Assembly: GCA_020744225.1 (NCBI GenBank)
Contig: JAGMWG010000004.1
Location: 868,001 to 932,000 of the forward strand
Reading direction: 5' to 3'
DNA: 64,000 nucleotides
Source of the DNA: Paraphoma chrysanthemicola
Taxonomy: Eukaryota > Ascomycota > Dothideomycetes > Pleosporales > Phaeosphaeriaceae
In this document: in pieces, positions 33,863 through 45,756 of the stretch
How the letters are laid out: each line of letters starts with the position of its first letter
Position numbering within the stretch: position 1 is the first letter of the stretch
Made by a program: the position numbers and the translations under genes
Notes under the pieces: model-generated
Database searches by the model: none
The model's input: only the letters and a program-made list of their open reading frames with translations
Told to the model about the DNA's origin: nothing

Positions 33863-35726
33863 CCTACGCGCGCTTCGGCTTGGGCCACATTGGAGCGGCA
33901 TGTCATTGTAGGTCCATTGTGGAGTGGCCCAGAGAAGGCTGTATCTCTGATTGCTCGGTGAATCATGCGTGCAAGAGTGGGTTATCAATCAATCGATCCG
34001 CAGCGCACTCGTCGCGTTCATGTTGCTCACCTTAGCCGCAGCTGTCAAAATGCAAACAAGCGTTGCAGAGCTCTAGCGGCATCAATGGTGGCACAAGGCC
34101 ATGCTCCACTCTTGAGCAACAGTTGCAGCGCAGGGCGGGTGTCTCACAACAGGATGCCTTTTCAGTAAGCATTTCCCCGTGGTTCACGCAAGGGTTACAC
34201 GGAAAATACTCAGGAAACGTGGGTTGGCGCCTGCCCAACACGGTTGCGTGCAGAACCGACGGGTCACAGGATTTTGACAGGTTGGTTACCTGACAGCGGG
34301 AGGGACAGAGTCAGGCCATGTCTGTACCCTTCGCGACTAGAACACGGCGAATGTGGTCCTCATTTGGGGCCTGTAGGTGTGACGGTCACATAGCTGTCAA
34401 AATCAGCCTTCCGTCTTGGCAACCGTTTTGCGGGAAATCGACAGGGCTCGCCCTGTCAATTGTGCGCCATGACCCAGCGCGCTTGACGGTATCATCAGTC
34501 ACCTCCTGTCATGTGCAAGGCTGATCGCGGACGACGTCTACGCATTCGATGTGCTGCATCCTGCCCGTACTTTCCCGCAATTCCCGCTCCATCGAGATGG
34601 CCGCCGAGGTTGCGCTGCGCCCTTGCTGCCACGGTTCTTGCATTCCTGCGCTCGGCTGCCATGACCTCAGCACCTGATGGACGAAGTAATAGCTGATACG
34701 ATGTAGATAGCGGATGTACACGGCTGCAGAAGTCCCGTCGGTGTTAGACCAGCCAGCAATGGAGCACGGCAGATTGGACACGGAGAGTGCATGCAATGTA
34801 CACAACTTGGTCGAACGCCCGCGCCGCTACCCACTGAACCTTGAAGGGTCAATTGCACCGAGTCAAGGAGGGGTAGCAGATTGCGCAATGAAAATATAGA
34901 GTCGTTGAGGATGCGGACCTCAGGCCGACCCCGGTTTATTAGTGCTCGATCTATTCTCGGAGAATCCGAAAGATAGCGTGTCGGCATGCCTAATGACCTG
35001 CATGTACCTGAGGTTCTCGGGCAATATGCAATATCAGAGGCAGCTTTTTTATTGCACCGTATATGTGCCGTCCTATAGCCCTGGAGTTCTTGAGTTGGGT
35101 TCGCGCGATGATGGCTTTTTATATACTCTGCAGCAACTATGGACCGGGTGTCGTGGCTCTCGCTAAGAGCGGAGTTTGCCATGTTTCGGCACACAGTCGA
35201 ATCTCGGGTCGCGGCAGATATACGAATGTGAGAGGATGCCATCTAATCTTCTGCGTGCACGTGACGAGGGCGCAATTGCAATGGATGCGACGGGTGGTTG
35301 GACATAGTAAATTTCGATCACTACAAGTAGCCCCCGAAGTCAGAACCTAGCTCTCAACGTGCTCGACATGACATTCGCAGTACGGGGCCGTTCACGAGTC
35401 GCGAGACAATTACATGAAGTTGCGTTGGTGATGGCAGTGTTAGAGTCGGCGAAGCAACCGCGTTCTGTTGATTCATTCGCTTCGGCCACGCCACACGCAG
35501 CAGCCACGACACATGCGGGGCCACGCTCGACGTCTGCTTGGCGAGGGGCATGGTGGGCGGTGCTGGAGCTACCCCGCCATCACGGGCAAGCTGAAACACG
35601 ACTCTGACAACAACACTATTCTAGCACTAACACCACCACAACATCTCCCCCCACCTAGAAAATCCTCTTCACCACTTTCTCCTCGATACACCACCCTACA
35701 TATTAGCATTACTACTAGCGAGCACG
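33863..35726. other. Intergenic between mdm12 and het-C
   Basis: Nearly 1.9 kb. A 191-codon minus-strand frame at 34667-35242 and shorter frames have no recognisable features. The segment from about 35590 is C/A-rich and probably the het-C leader. Confidence 0.45.
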
Positions 35727-38700
35727 ATGCCGCCCAAGCTCGAGCTCAGCTCTTTTTGGCTGCCATGCCTCATCCTCCTGGTCTTTTGGGCGCGCCCCAC
35801 GGCTGCCTTTGGTGCGGGCAATATTGCAAGCCTGAGTGCGGTCGAGGGCCAGAACTGGCGCCATGGTGACATTGAAGACACGTTGCTCACGCTGCTAATC
35901 TCCAGCAAGACGGGCAAGAAATTCAGCAAAATGGACGTCAAGCGCGTCTACTTTGGCAATTGGCTGCGCGACTACTCGCAGGCCGTCGATGTGGGCACCG
36001 TCAAGATGGTGTCTGCCGAGGCGATCCGCATCCTGCTGTGGGTCCTGGGCTTCATGTCCTTTGGCTACGGGACGAAGGAGTTTGAGGTCACGAGGGACAG
36101 GCTGGGCTGCTACCGCCCGGAGGAGCACATCGACAACCCCAAGGTTAGTAGGCGTGCGTGCGAATCCGATGCAGCCGCTGACTCTATGTTTTAGGACTAT
36201 GCCGACAATCTCGACGCCCGCGAATACGATCGCCGCCTGCGAGCCCCGGTAGACGAGCGACGCGAGCTGAGCGTCGACGAGCGCACCGGCCTCAAGAACT
36301 ACATTGCCTCGGAGGACCTTGGCATCATGACGTCGGCTGGCATGGTCCGCGACCTGCTCCGTCGGTGCATTGACCTCGGTCGTCGCTCTGGAGGCCGCGG
36401 GCCCGACTTTCACGAGGCCCTGCGTCTTCTCGGCACAGCGACACATTGCTTGGAGGACTACTCGGCGCACTCAAACTACACTGAACTGGTGCTGATTGAG
36501 CTTGGAGAACGCGACATCTTCCCACACGTTGGCCGCAATGCTCAATTCCAAGTTCAAGACGCTCGCAAGCAGGTGTATCCTATCATCACGGGTACTTTTG
36601 GCGGCGTCGATTTCCTTCACTCTGTCTGCGGTGAGATCTCCGACAAGGCCACCCAGTCCGAATTGCAGGAGCTTGAAGGCGCCATCTCCGACGCTGACCG
36701 GACCAAGAACAAGAGCAAGATCAAGGATCTCCTCAGCCAGCTTCCGGATGGCATCTTCGGCGGTAAGGATCAAGCTGGCAAGGCTGATGAGCTTGAGAAC
36801 AATGCAAATGCTGCCTCGATGGGCAACCTTCACGTTTCTCCCAAGGAGCCCGAGGCTTTCACGGAGCAGCTCGGCGAGCTTGTGAAGCAAATTTACCCCA
36901 TCATGGAGTTCCACGACGAGATCATGCAGTCCATCTCAGAGTTCATCGAGAAGATCCCGATTCTGCCTGAAATCATCGAACAGATCCAGGAGCAGGTTAC
37001 CATCTTCGTCTTCAGCTTGCTGGCGCCCTTTGTCCTTCCCATCCTGACCCAGGTCAAGACTGAGCTCGAGACTGGCTCTAGCGAGGTCATCGCTAGCTCA
37101 CGCGAGAAGCAACACATCGTCTTCAACGACGACTACTCAACTGATCCAACTCACAGTATGTTGTCCAAGGATCACTTCTCCAACGTGCTGAATGAGCCCG
37201 CTGGTCGGGTTGCGTCCGCTGTGCTGTCTTGGGCAGTTCCTCAGATCGTCCAGTGCTGGGATGGCCAGGCAGATCCCGAGGAGACCATTAGTCGCATCAT
37301 TGATGGTGTTTTCCATCACCCCGCCTGCCGCCAGGGACGCGTTCGCGGATCCGAGCAGTGCCGATCTATCATGTTCCAGACTGTAGAGAAGTGGTGGCGA
37401 GCGCAGCCAGATCAGGACGATCTGCGCCGCAAGTTGAGCCGCCGTGGTGTGCAGAATGGTGAGAACCACAAGCCGGGCATGCACGATAAGGGTCACGGCT
37501 GTGGAAAGCCATTAGGCATGGCCAACGACTTCTCTGGTATCGTTGGCGGCCGTGGTGGCAATGCACAAGCTCAGCAGGTCGGCCAGCAGGCTGGCAAACT
37601 TGCAAGCGAAGCTGTCGGAGGCGGTGCTTTGGGAGGTCTTGTTGGTGGTCTTGTTGGCGGTATTGGCGGCTCGCTTCTCGGAGATGCATTTGGCGGCGGT
37701 GAGAAGAAGACAAGCAAGAAGGAGAAATACGGAGACGATGGTTCCTACACGCAAACATATCAGGAATCTGGTCACCACCAGGCGTCATCCTATGGTGACG
37801 CTGATCGACGTGGCGAGGCTACGTACCAGCAGACCCAGTATCCTGGTGGCGGACGTCGGGAAGAGTATTCTCGTCGCGAGCAAGACGAGCGCGGCGGCTC
37901 GTACAGCTACCAGCAAAAGGTTGAGACGACCGACTACAGCGGGTCCGGTGGGTACGAGCGACGCGAAGAACGCAAAATCCAGACTGGCAACCAGTGGCAG
38001 ACTGAGGAGAAACGCGAGGGCTTCGATCGCTCTGGAGAGTACTACTCCGAGAACAAGGAGTGAGTCGTCATTACCGCCATTCCTCGAAGTATGCTAATCA
38101 TCTTCCAGGCGACGTGGTAAGTCACACAAGAAACACTCCGACGACGACGATGACGACGACGACTCGGGCGACGGCGACTCGTACGAAAAGCGTCTGAAGA
38201 AGGAACGCAAGAAGCGTGAAAAAGAGGAAAAGAAACGAGCCAAGAAGCACGGTGGTCGCGACGATGACTCCGACGACAATGCTGACAAGCGTCGTTCAGG
38301 TTCTCGCGGAAACTCGCGCGAAAGACGAAAGTCCCGTTCCAGGTCTCGCGAGCAGCAGCACCGCCGCAAGAAGAGCAAGAGCCCCAGTCCAAAGCGCGGC
38401 GGCTATGGAAGCGGCTACGGAGAGGAGAAAAGGTACGGCGAGGATAGCGGTGGTTACGGCCGGTCCCAAGAATCTTCTGGATATGGCCGCTCGCAAGAGT
38501 CTTCTGGTTACGGCCGTTCGCAAGAGTCGTCTGGATATCGTCAGCAAGAGTCCTCGGGCTACGGTGGTGATTCTTACTCCTCTGGTGGAGGATACGGACG
38601 TCAAGAACAATCTGAGTACGGCTCTCGCGATATGCCTGGTGGATTCGGCGCAGAAGAGCCCTCCGGCTATGGCGAGCGTGAAGCACCCAGCTACGGCCGT

Positions 38701-38802
38701 CGTCGCGATGATGAGGACGAGTACGGTGAGCGTAGGCAGGAGTATGGCTCTGGAGGTTCTGGAGGCGGTTACGGAGAAGAGGGGTACGGTAGGAGGTACT
38801 GA
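35727..38802 (+). CDS. het-C: Het-C heterokaryon-incompatibility protein
   Basis: Three exons (35727-36143, 36195-38059, 38109-38802) give 991 residues. A signal sequence (about 1-27) precedes the conserved Het-C region: GNIASLSAVEGQNWRHGDIE, VYFGNWLRDYSQAVDV, GTATHCLEDYSAHSNYTELV and PHVGRNAQFQVQ. Hydrophobic helices follow (IFVFSLLAPFVLPILTQ), then HPACRQGRVRGSEQCRSIMF and a Gly-rich stretch near 620-650. The last exon encodes an Arg/Ser/Lys/Asp-rich and Gly/Tyr repeat tail. If the 49-nt second intron is kept, translation stops at TGA 38061-38063, right at the donor, giving a form without the tail. In Neurospora het-c alleles control vegetative incompatibility; the Pezizomycotina family is broad and probably also has a basal function. 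Very sure of family. Confidence 0.93.
38452..38556 (+). repeat. 27-nt tandem repeat in the het-C tail
   Basis: Three 27-base units coding GYGRSQESS in a row, then a diverged 24-base unit (GYRQQESS). The repeats keep the reading frame. Confidence 0.8.
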
Positions 38803-39350
38803 AGTACTCTTCCCCATAGCCCCCAGTGCATGTCAGGTGACTAATTGAGCACCTCGATGTCATTGCTCCGTAGCCGGAGCGTCATGCCCGCTTGATGGGT
38901 TACGACTGATGACCTGTTTCATACCTAGATGATACATAGCATAGCAATCAAGCCTGCAATATGCGTTCATCGTGCCCACCTCGTTGCACATCAAGCAAGT
39001 CAACGTTGCACCTTGGCTCCCCGTAATTTGTTGAACTGTTACGTCCTATTGTCTCCCCGCAGCCTTCTTTGACAAAAGAAATTTTTACTATCCACTACGT
39101 TCATCATGTTATTTACTACCAGAAGAAGTCCGCGGTAGTCATCTTCGAAGCGTGGCGACTCAATATGGAAGGTGCGCGGCACAAAATGGGTCCGCTACGC
39201 TGAATGCGGGGTAGCTGCACTCTGATCTGACATTGGGAAGCGTGACTCCTACGATGCCGCGTGGTCAAGCTTTGGGTATAAAAGCTTGACTGTTTTGGTC
39301 TGACGCATCCTTAATCTATATCATATCATCTAGCAAGTACTAGGTCGGCC
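38803..39350. other. Intergenic with promoter of the S33 peptidase gene
   Basis: About 550 bases, no gene. A TATAAAA element at 39277-39283 lies 68 bases before the next start codon. Confidence 0.5.
39277..39283 (+). promoter_or_regulatory. TATA box of the proline-iminopeptidase-like gene
   Basis: TATAAAA 68 bases upstream of ATG 39351, in a suitable context for a fungal core promoter. Confidence 0.5.
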
Positions 39351-40383
39351 ATGAATCAACCTTCTCAAGTAGCAGGGCATCAGCATGAGGACGCATGGGA
39401 GTTGGATTGGTTGAGGGTCGATGACATTCACGAGTTGTATTATCAACAGTATGGCAAGAAGGATGGAAAGCCAGGTAGATCTCTCATTATTCGAGACGCG
39501 CATTGGGATTGTGTTGCTGACACCTCCAGTCATCTATCTTCACGGCGGTCCTGGAGGTCAATGTGGCAAGGCGAACACGCAGTTCTTCGACCCGGAGCAT
39601 TACCGCGTAGTTCTCCTCGACCAACGCGGCAGCGGCCAATCTCGTCCCAATGCATGCACCGACAATAACACCACCTGGCATCTCGTCGAAGACATCGAAA
39701 CCCTACGCAAACATCTCAACATCGCCAAATGGCACCTCGTCTTCGGCGGCTCCTGGGGCTCAACGCTCGCTCTTGCATATGCACAAAAGCACCCAGAGCA
39801 CGTCGGCAGTCTCGTGCTCCGCGGTATTTTCGCCGTCCGCGACTTTGAGCTAAAATGGACTATGGTCCAAGGCGGAGCAGCAACGCTCTTCCCCGATCGC
39901 TTCGACGACTTCCTCAACTTCCTGCCTGAAGACGAACGCGCCAACCACATCGACTCGTACCACAAACGCCTCATGTCCCCTGACACTTCCATCTCGCACC
40001 CCGCCGCCGTCGCCTGGGACGCGTGGGAAATTGGCATGAGCACGCTGTACCCCAATACCGCGGGCCTAAAGCAATTGGAAGATCCGTCGTATCTACTCGC
40101 ACATGCGAGGATGGAGGCGCATTATTTCAAGAACAAGGCGTGGTTGGAAGAGGGACAATTGCTCAAGAAGGAAAATGTTGACAGGATTAGACACATTCCG
40201 TGCACGATTGTCCAGGGCAGATATGATGTCGTGTGTCCGCCAATCACGGCGTGGGATTTGCATAAAGCATGGCCCGAGTCGAAGTTGCACTGGATTGCGG
40301 ATGCAGGGCATTCGGCTACAGAGCCGGGGACGAAGAGGAAGTTGATTGAAGCTTGTGACGAGTATGCACAGTTGTCGATCTGA
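39351..40383 (+). CDS. Proline iminopeptidase-like alpha/beta hydrolase (S33)
   Basis: Two exons (39351-39474 and 39530-40383, 55-nt intron) give 325 residues. The fold is an alpha/beta hydrolase with the S33 pattern: oxyanion segment HGGPGG at 46-51, LLDQRGSGQSRP, the nucleophile Ser116 in GGSWGS, Asp274 in GRYDVVCPP and His302 in DAGHS. Family members release N-terminal proline from peptides; no signal peptide, so cytosolic. It converges with the alcohol dehydrogenase gene, 60 bases between stops, and borders the putative catabolic cluster, so an ester- or lactone-cleaving role cannot be excluded, but sequence favours the peptidase. Start chosen because ATG 39351 sits properly behind a TATA box. 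Confidence 0.9.
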
Positions 40384-40443
40384 GTAAAAATATCAAGCTT
40401 TTGCGTAACATGAGGTAAGCAAGGTGGTGTATAGTTTGGGACT

Positions 40444-41736
40444 TTAGTCAAAAAGTAAAGCAACTCGCCCTTGTACTTTTCCTTCTTCAAGACCCTTCAT
40501 TACCTTGGGGAAATCTTCTAGTTTCCCATCACTCACCATGGGGTTTAGAATTCCTTGGGAAATCAGGTCCAGCGCTTCTTTCAGATCGCAAGTTTGTCCG
40601 CCGTACGAGAAGAGAATGTCGAGCCGTTTCCGGATGGCGAGTTTCATGTGTATTGTGTTTTCATGGTTGAGTGTGCCGACGCAGAGAATTCGACCTGCTT
40701 GTCTGACTACAAAGGGAAAAACATTAGCAAAACTCCTTTCAGCCAAATAATATTTCGACAACGAGTTGGAGGACGAGGGAAAACTTACCAATATGTTGCG
40801 CAGCCCCAAACGTCCCCTGCATCCCCACAAAATCCGCAACAACACTAATCTTCCCCTCCCACCCATTCTCTGCCACCCATTCCCTCACATCTTTCCCCAC
40901 AGGCACACACTCCCCCTCCGCAATCCCAATCTCAACCGCAGCATCCAGATTCTCCTGCTTGACATCACAAACCAGTACCTTCGCGCCAATCGCACGAATC
41001 ACCTGCAAAGCATTAAACCCCAACCCACCCAGCCCAAACAAAAACACCACATCCGTAGCCGTGATCTTCGCACGGCGGTGGATCGCATGGTATGCGGTTG
41101 TCACCGCGTCTGTAGCGACGGCTGCTTGACTGGGTGTTACGTTGGACGGAACGTGAACTGCTCCACGAATATCGATGACAGCATATTCGGCGAAAAAACC
41201 ATCCATACCAATCCCACTTCTATATCCCGATAAACATAACTGCGGCTCACCATTCGTACACTCGTCACACCCTTCCTCTTCCTTACTTTTTCGGACTTTC
41301 CCGCATCCTGGGACCGCCAACATCGCAACGACGTCCCCGACGCTAAAGCCGCATGTGGAAGTCAGTTCGGAGCCGAGGCGCACGATTCGCCCGCAGCCTT
41401 CGTGGCCGAGCGTGAAGTGTGGTTTGAACCATGCGGGTTGTGTCTCGTTGGTGAGCAGGTTGTGGTCGGAGCGGCAGACGCCGGCGGCGAGGAGTTTGAT
41501 TAGCAGGCCGGTTGGGTGGAGGGTGGGGAGAGGGATGGATTCGAAGACCTTCAGTTGGTGGTTGTTAGAAGAATGGGGTTTGGAATGGATGTCACGTGTT
41601 TGAGATGGATGGATGTGGAATTAAGAGAGACAGGGGAGGAGGGAGGTAGGTAGGTATTTACTGGGTCCATGTTTCCACGGTGTTTGCGCCATGCATGCAT
41701 TGTTTCTGGGACATCTGTAGCGGCGAGTGAACCCAT
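40444..41736 (-). CDS. Zinc-dependent alcohol dehydrogenase (MDR family)
   Basis: Three exons on the minus strand (41736-41662, 41548-40789, 40706-40444) give 365 residues; introns 113 and 82 nt. The catalytic-zinc region reads GVCRSDHNLL and LGHEGCGRI. The structural-zinc lobe has the cysteines of PGCGKV and EGCDECTNGEPQLC. The Rossmann motif is FLFGLGGLGFNALQV and the C terminus ends GKVQGRVALLFD. Enzymes of this type interconvert alcohols and ketones or aldehydes with NAD(P). Its position beside two Baeyer-Villiger monooxygenases, a lactonase-like hydrolase and an SDR suggests it makes the ketone substrate or oxidises the hydroxy acid that follows ring opening. Substrate is unknown. Confidence 0.9.
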
Positions 41737-42155
41737 GATGCTAGTTGTATTTATTATTTGATTTTGAGTTGAAGGTGTTGGGGTTGGGGTGATACGATTT
41801 GGTGTGCTTGCAGGTGAAGTAGGAGGATTGTACGGCGTGTAAATTGATCTTCAAGGACCTCGGCCAATCAAGGGAATTATTTCGTGGTAAGCTAGGCCAG
41901 GAAGAGTTTGCCGACCGGGATATGCGGGGGAAATCTGGAGTAGCTGGCACGCATGTATGATGATTTCGATGCTGTTGATGGTTGCTGAGCAGAAATGGTG
42001 CAAGTGGGGTTGGTGAAAGCGAATATACCTGGGGAGTTGCATGCACATGCACATGCCCATGAGACAAAATTGTGAGCGTCAAAGAGTTTAGAAGTTCATT
42101 CTAATCGAGGCACTGACTTAACGCCTGACAAATGCTGTACACAGAATCGCAAATC
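41737..42155. other. Intergenic between ADH and BVMO genes
   Basis: About 420 bases, AT-rich, no gene; presumably the ADH promoter and the 3' end of the monooxygenase transcript. Confidence 0.45.
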
Positions 42156-44027
42156 TTATGCTCTAACCAATCTAAAGTCCTCATATCCTCTCGCCTTGAC
42201 ATCATCGCATCTCTTCCTGTAACCCGGCGCGGGCCCATTGTATCTCGCTATGCTCCGTTTCTGCTTTCCTGCCACGTTCTTGTTCACACCAGTCATCTGC
42301 AGGACGAATTAGTATCGATTCCGACACGAGCATGCAGAGTAAATAGATACGTACCCAACTATCAACCTCATTCGCTAGTAGCCCCACCGCGCATTCGTGA
42401 ACGTGCGTCGTCCAGGCGTCCTTTCCTTCTGGCGTTGCTTCCGCCACGATGATCTTGTTGTCAACAGCATACTCAATGAAGTCAGCGACCCATCCGACCG
42501 CGTACTCGATCGAGCGCGGGATGTTGCCGAACATCTGATGCGGGCCCATGATCATGAACCTGGCCTTGATATCAGCACGCCGTGTCAAATTCGTTACGTG
42601 CAAAGCTAGAAACTTACATATTCGGGAAATTGTGCACGGTCAAACCCAGGAATGTTTGCAGCCCGTCCGCCCATTCTTCTGTGAGCTTCTTACCGCCGAC
42701 ACCGCGGAAGTCCACTGCGCTGAAACTCCCAGTCACCGCATCAAAGCCGGTTGCGTAGATGATGACGTCAAACTCGAAGTCTTCATCCTTGGTTTTGATG
42801 CCCTTTTCGTGGATGCGCTCGATGGGATTCTCATTGATGTCTACGAGTGTGACGTTCGGCTGGTTGTACGCTTCATAGTAACCGCCTTCCAGCGGTACTC
42901 TTCGTGTTCCAAAGCCGTGGTTCTTTGGAATGAGCTTTTCGGCAATCTTGGGGTCGTTCACTCGTTGGCGGATCTTGTTGGCAACAAATTTCGAGAAGAG
43001 CTCATTTGCTGCCTTGTCGGTATTGATATCGTAAAAGTTTGACAGCCACTTTGAAAATCCGGCTTGCGAGTACAGCTGCTCCCAGTGCTTCTCGCGCTCT
43101 TCGTCCGAGACATCGAAGACGGAGCGTTTGTCGGCTTGATGAATAAAGCATGAATATGAGTCTAAGCAGTTCTGGAAAATTTGTGGGTAGCTCCTGCGTA
43201 TATCTTCCATATCTTCGGGGCTGATCTTTGTGTTCCGGAGCGGTGCAGTCCAGTTGGGCGTTCTTTGAAAGACGGTCAGTGAGCCAACTGTCTTCTTGAT
43301 CTCTTGGATGGTTTGGATAGCGGTGGCTCCGGTTCCGATGATACCGACGCGCTTACCTGCCACAGCATCTGATCCATCTTTTGGCCATCTTGAGGTGTGA
43401 AAGCCTTGTCCTTTGAAATCGTGGACGCCAGGAATGTTTGGTAGAGTTGGTTGATTGAGAATGCCCATGGCGGTTATCAGGAATCTGGCGGTGTAGGTCT
43501 TGCCAGCTGCATCCGTGACCAGCCATGAGTTTGAGTCTTCTTGCCACCGAGCTGATGATACCTGAGTGTTGAATTGCATGTCTTCATGGAGCTTGAACTT
43601 TTTTGCAAAGTACTGGCAATACGACAGCGTCTCTTCCTGGCCAGCAAAGTGTTCTGTCCAGTTCCATTCATCGAGAAGCGACTGATCAAATGAAAAGATG
43701 TACGAGTATGACTCCGAATCAAACCGTGCACCAGGGTAGCGATTCCTGAAGTGATGAGTGTGCTGTCGACTGTTTCGCGACGTGTCATGCTCTTACCAGA
43801 ACCATGTGCCACCCTCACCAGATCCTGCTTCGATGAGCCTTGCCTTCAAGCCCAATTGCCGCATGCGGTGCAGCGAGTACATGCCTATAGCAGTTTGTGA
43901 GCATTTCAACCTCCATAGCATAAAAAGTCCATCACGTACCCGACTGTCCGCCTCCGATAATGAGAACATCAAAATCAAGAGAGGCATCGAGCCTCGCGGG
44001 CTTTACTGCATTGAGTTGTCCGACCAT
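42156..44027 (-). CDS. Baeyer-Villiger monooxygenase (FAD/NADPH), copy 1
   Basis: Five exons on the minus strand (44027-43940, 43884-43797, 43745-42618, 42559-42355, 42296-42156) join to 549 residues; introns 51-58 nt. Two Rossmann signatures flank the family fingerprint: GGGQSG at 25-30 for FAD, FKGQGFHTSRWP at about 169-180 (pattern FxGxxxHxxxWP), and GTGATA near 196 for NADPH. Later conserved parts are YATGFDAVTG and, over a splice, NFPNMFMIMGPHQ. Such enzymes insert one oxygen next to a carbonyl, turning ketones into esters or lactones. The short last exon was added because MTGVNKNVAGKQKR continues the family C terminus. Lies next to the lactonase-like gene and upstream of the ADH on the same strand. 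Confidence 0.93.
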
Positions 44028-44564
44028 GATTGGAAATGTGCGTCGTGAATATCGCAATGTCAATGCAATGTTGGAGCTTGCTGGGCACGAACTTGGTGAT
44101 AATGAGAGAGTTTATCTTGCGAATTACCAATCCGGCAGCATACCCTAGGACTTGCATGCCGTGGCAGCTCCAGATGTTCGCCTTGACTCGGTCCGACGCA
44201 AGCTCGCATGCGTCAGGCTAGGCCCCGCACTTCGGCATTGACAAGGTCGCGCGTGAACATTCGACCCAAAGAGGAAAGCCGACAACCGGAGGCGCTGTTC
44301 TCGCCTTTGAGCTAGCGCATGCTGCATTGGATCGAACCGAAACTCGATAATTGGTGATGAAGCTGGACTGAGACAAGCCTGTGGTTCCGTCTGTGGAGGC
44401 ATGCGGGTCTGCATCTCTTCTCAAACTAGGCAGCTGGTCGTGTACGATCCACGTACCCGCATGACAAGGTGATGTATGATGTATCTCAGTCCAGGATGAC
44501 ATGCATGACTCTAGAGTAGGCTATATTGGCATGCGTACGTCTGTATCAATTTACTGTAGCAAGC
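44028..44564. other. Intergenic between BVMO copy 1 and MBL-fold gene
   Basis: No gene seen. Frames of 60-94 codons overlap on both strands with no motif. Presumed promoter of the monooxygenase. Confidence 0.45.
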
Positions 44565-45756
44565 TCATGATGGGGTGTTGAGGACGCTTTTCTCCTTCCA
44601 ATACGGCTCAAGGTCACGAAAGAAAGCCCATTTCAACGATTTGCCCCAACCCTTCGCTTTCCACTCATTGATCGTGGCAGGGAAGTGATCAACGCCATCC
44701 CTCACTGTTGAATCATGCGCTATGATCACGAATATGCGCTCATCGGCATCAAGCTCTTGCAACCAGCCCGCCGTTTTTCGGGCAAGGGGCACATCATGGC
44801 CGAATGTCAAGTCGTATAGAGAGTCTGTCGAGTTTCTGTCTCGAGACTTCTGCAGATCCGCAAATGCTGTGCCCGGACAAAGAGGTATGTCCCTTTCCGG
44901 GCAGCAAGGATGCGGTCGAATCTCGTTCGGGACTGGCAAATGTTTTGAAGGCCTGAAGATCCCCGCGTAATGGCAGATGTCGCCTCCAAGTAGCACAAAC
45001 GAGTCATCATGGCCCGATGTTGTCCGTGCCAATGCACAGAGATGTCCGATCGCATGGCCAGGACTGTCTAGCAGATAAAGGCTACCATCACCAAAGTAAT
45101 CATACGCCGGAAATTGGCCGATGGTCAGGTCACTTTTGAAGTTGACCTCGCGAAGATTGCGATCGACGTAATCGCTTTCACGAATTGGTGAGGCCGGATT
45201 CTTCGGATAGCCTGGCAACATGGCGTCCTTGAAGCCAGGACCAACCACCAGATCGACACTGTGCGGAAACGTAGAAGGGTCGCCAATATGACTGCGCACA
45301 ATTGATTAGAAACATACTGGGAGAAGGGGCTGTGAGCTTACTCCCAGTGCCAGTGACTCCAAATTACGGCTTCTATGCTGGCAAGATCGATTCCTTTATC
45401 TTCAAGGATATCTGCGACATTGTGCGAGACCTGAATATCGTATTTGGTTGTAGGTAAGTAGTCCGCAATTGATTTCGAGTAATTGTGATAATCTTTGCGA
45501 ATACCTAGGTCGAACACTAGTTTGCGGCCAGAGGGGTGCTCGATGTAGAACGAATGTGACGGAGAGGTTTTGAAAGTCTCGAGGCCGGGAATTGGCGGAC
45601 TCATGAAACGGTGGATCTGAGCTGGCCTGCAGATATCAGCACAGTAAGTTCGATGATCTCTCGTTGATGGCCGTACCCAAAGTTGACAGGATTGATGAGA
45701 TGTACTTTCACCGTCCCTGTACCGTGAGGAATGTCGATATGTGGCTTAGAATCCAT
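44565..45756 (-). CDS. Metallo-beta-lactamase-fold hydrolase, lactonase-like
   Basis: Three exons on the minus strand (45756-45677, 45626-45342, 45291-44565), 363 residues; both introns 50 nt. The second splice creates the complete metal motif SHWHWDHIGD (His118, His120, Asp122, His123). Further ligands are likely in DSPGHAIGH, LGGDICHY and IIAHDSTV. The layout resembles fungal relatives of N-acyl-homoserine lactonases, two-metal enzymes that open lactone rings. There is no signal peptide, so a cytosolic site is likely. Next to Baeyer-Villiger monooxygenases, hydrolysis of their lactone product is the natural guess; this is inference. It is divergent from the MFS transporter gene (758 bases between starts), so the two may share regulation. 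Confidence 0.87.

Noticed and set aside
34667..35242. 191-codon minus-strand frame between mdm12 and het-C
   Set aside because: No motif, overlapped by several other short frames, no splice signals.
38061..38063. TGA as the true end of het-C
   Set aside because: It overlaps a GTGAGT donor; splicing continues in frame for 231 codons, so it is treated as the intron-retained end only.
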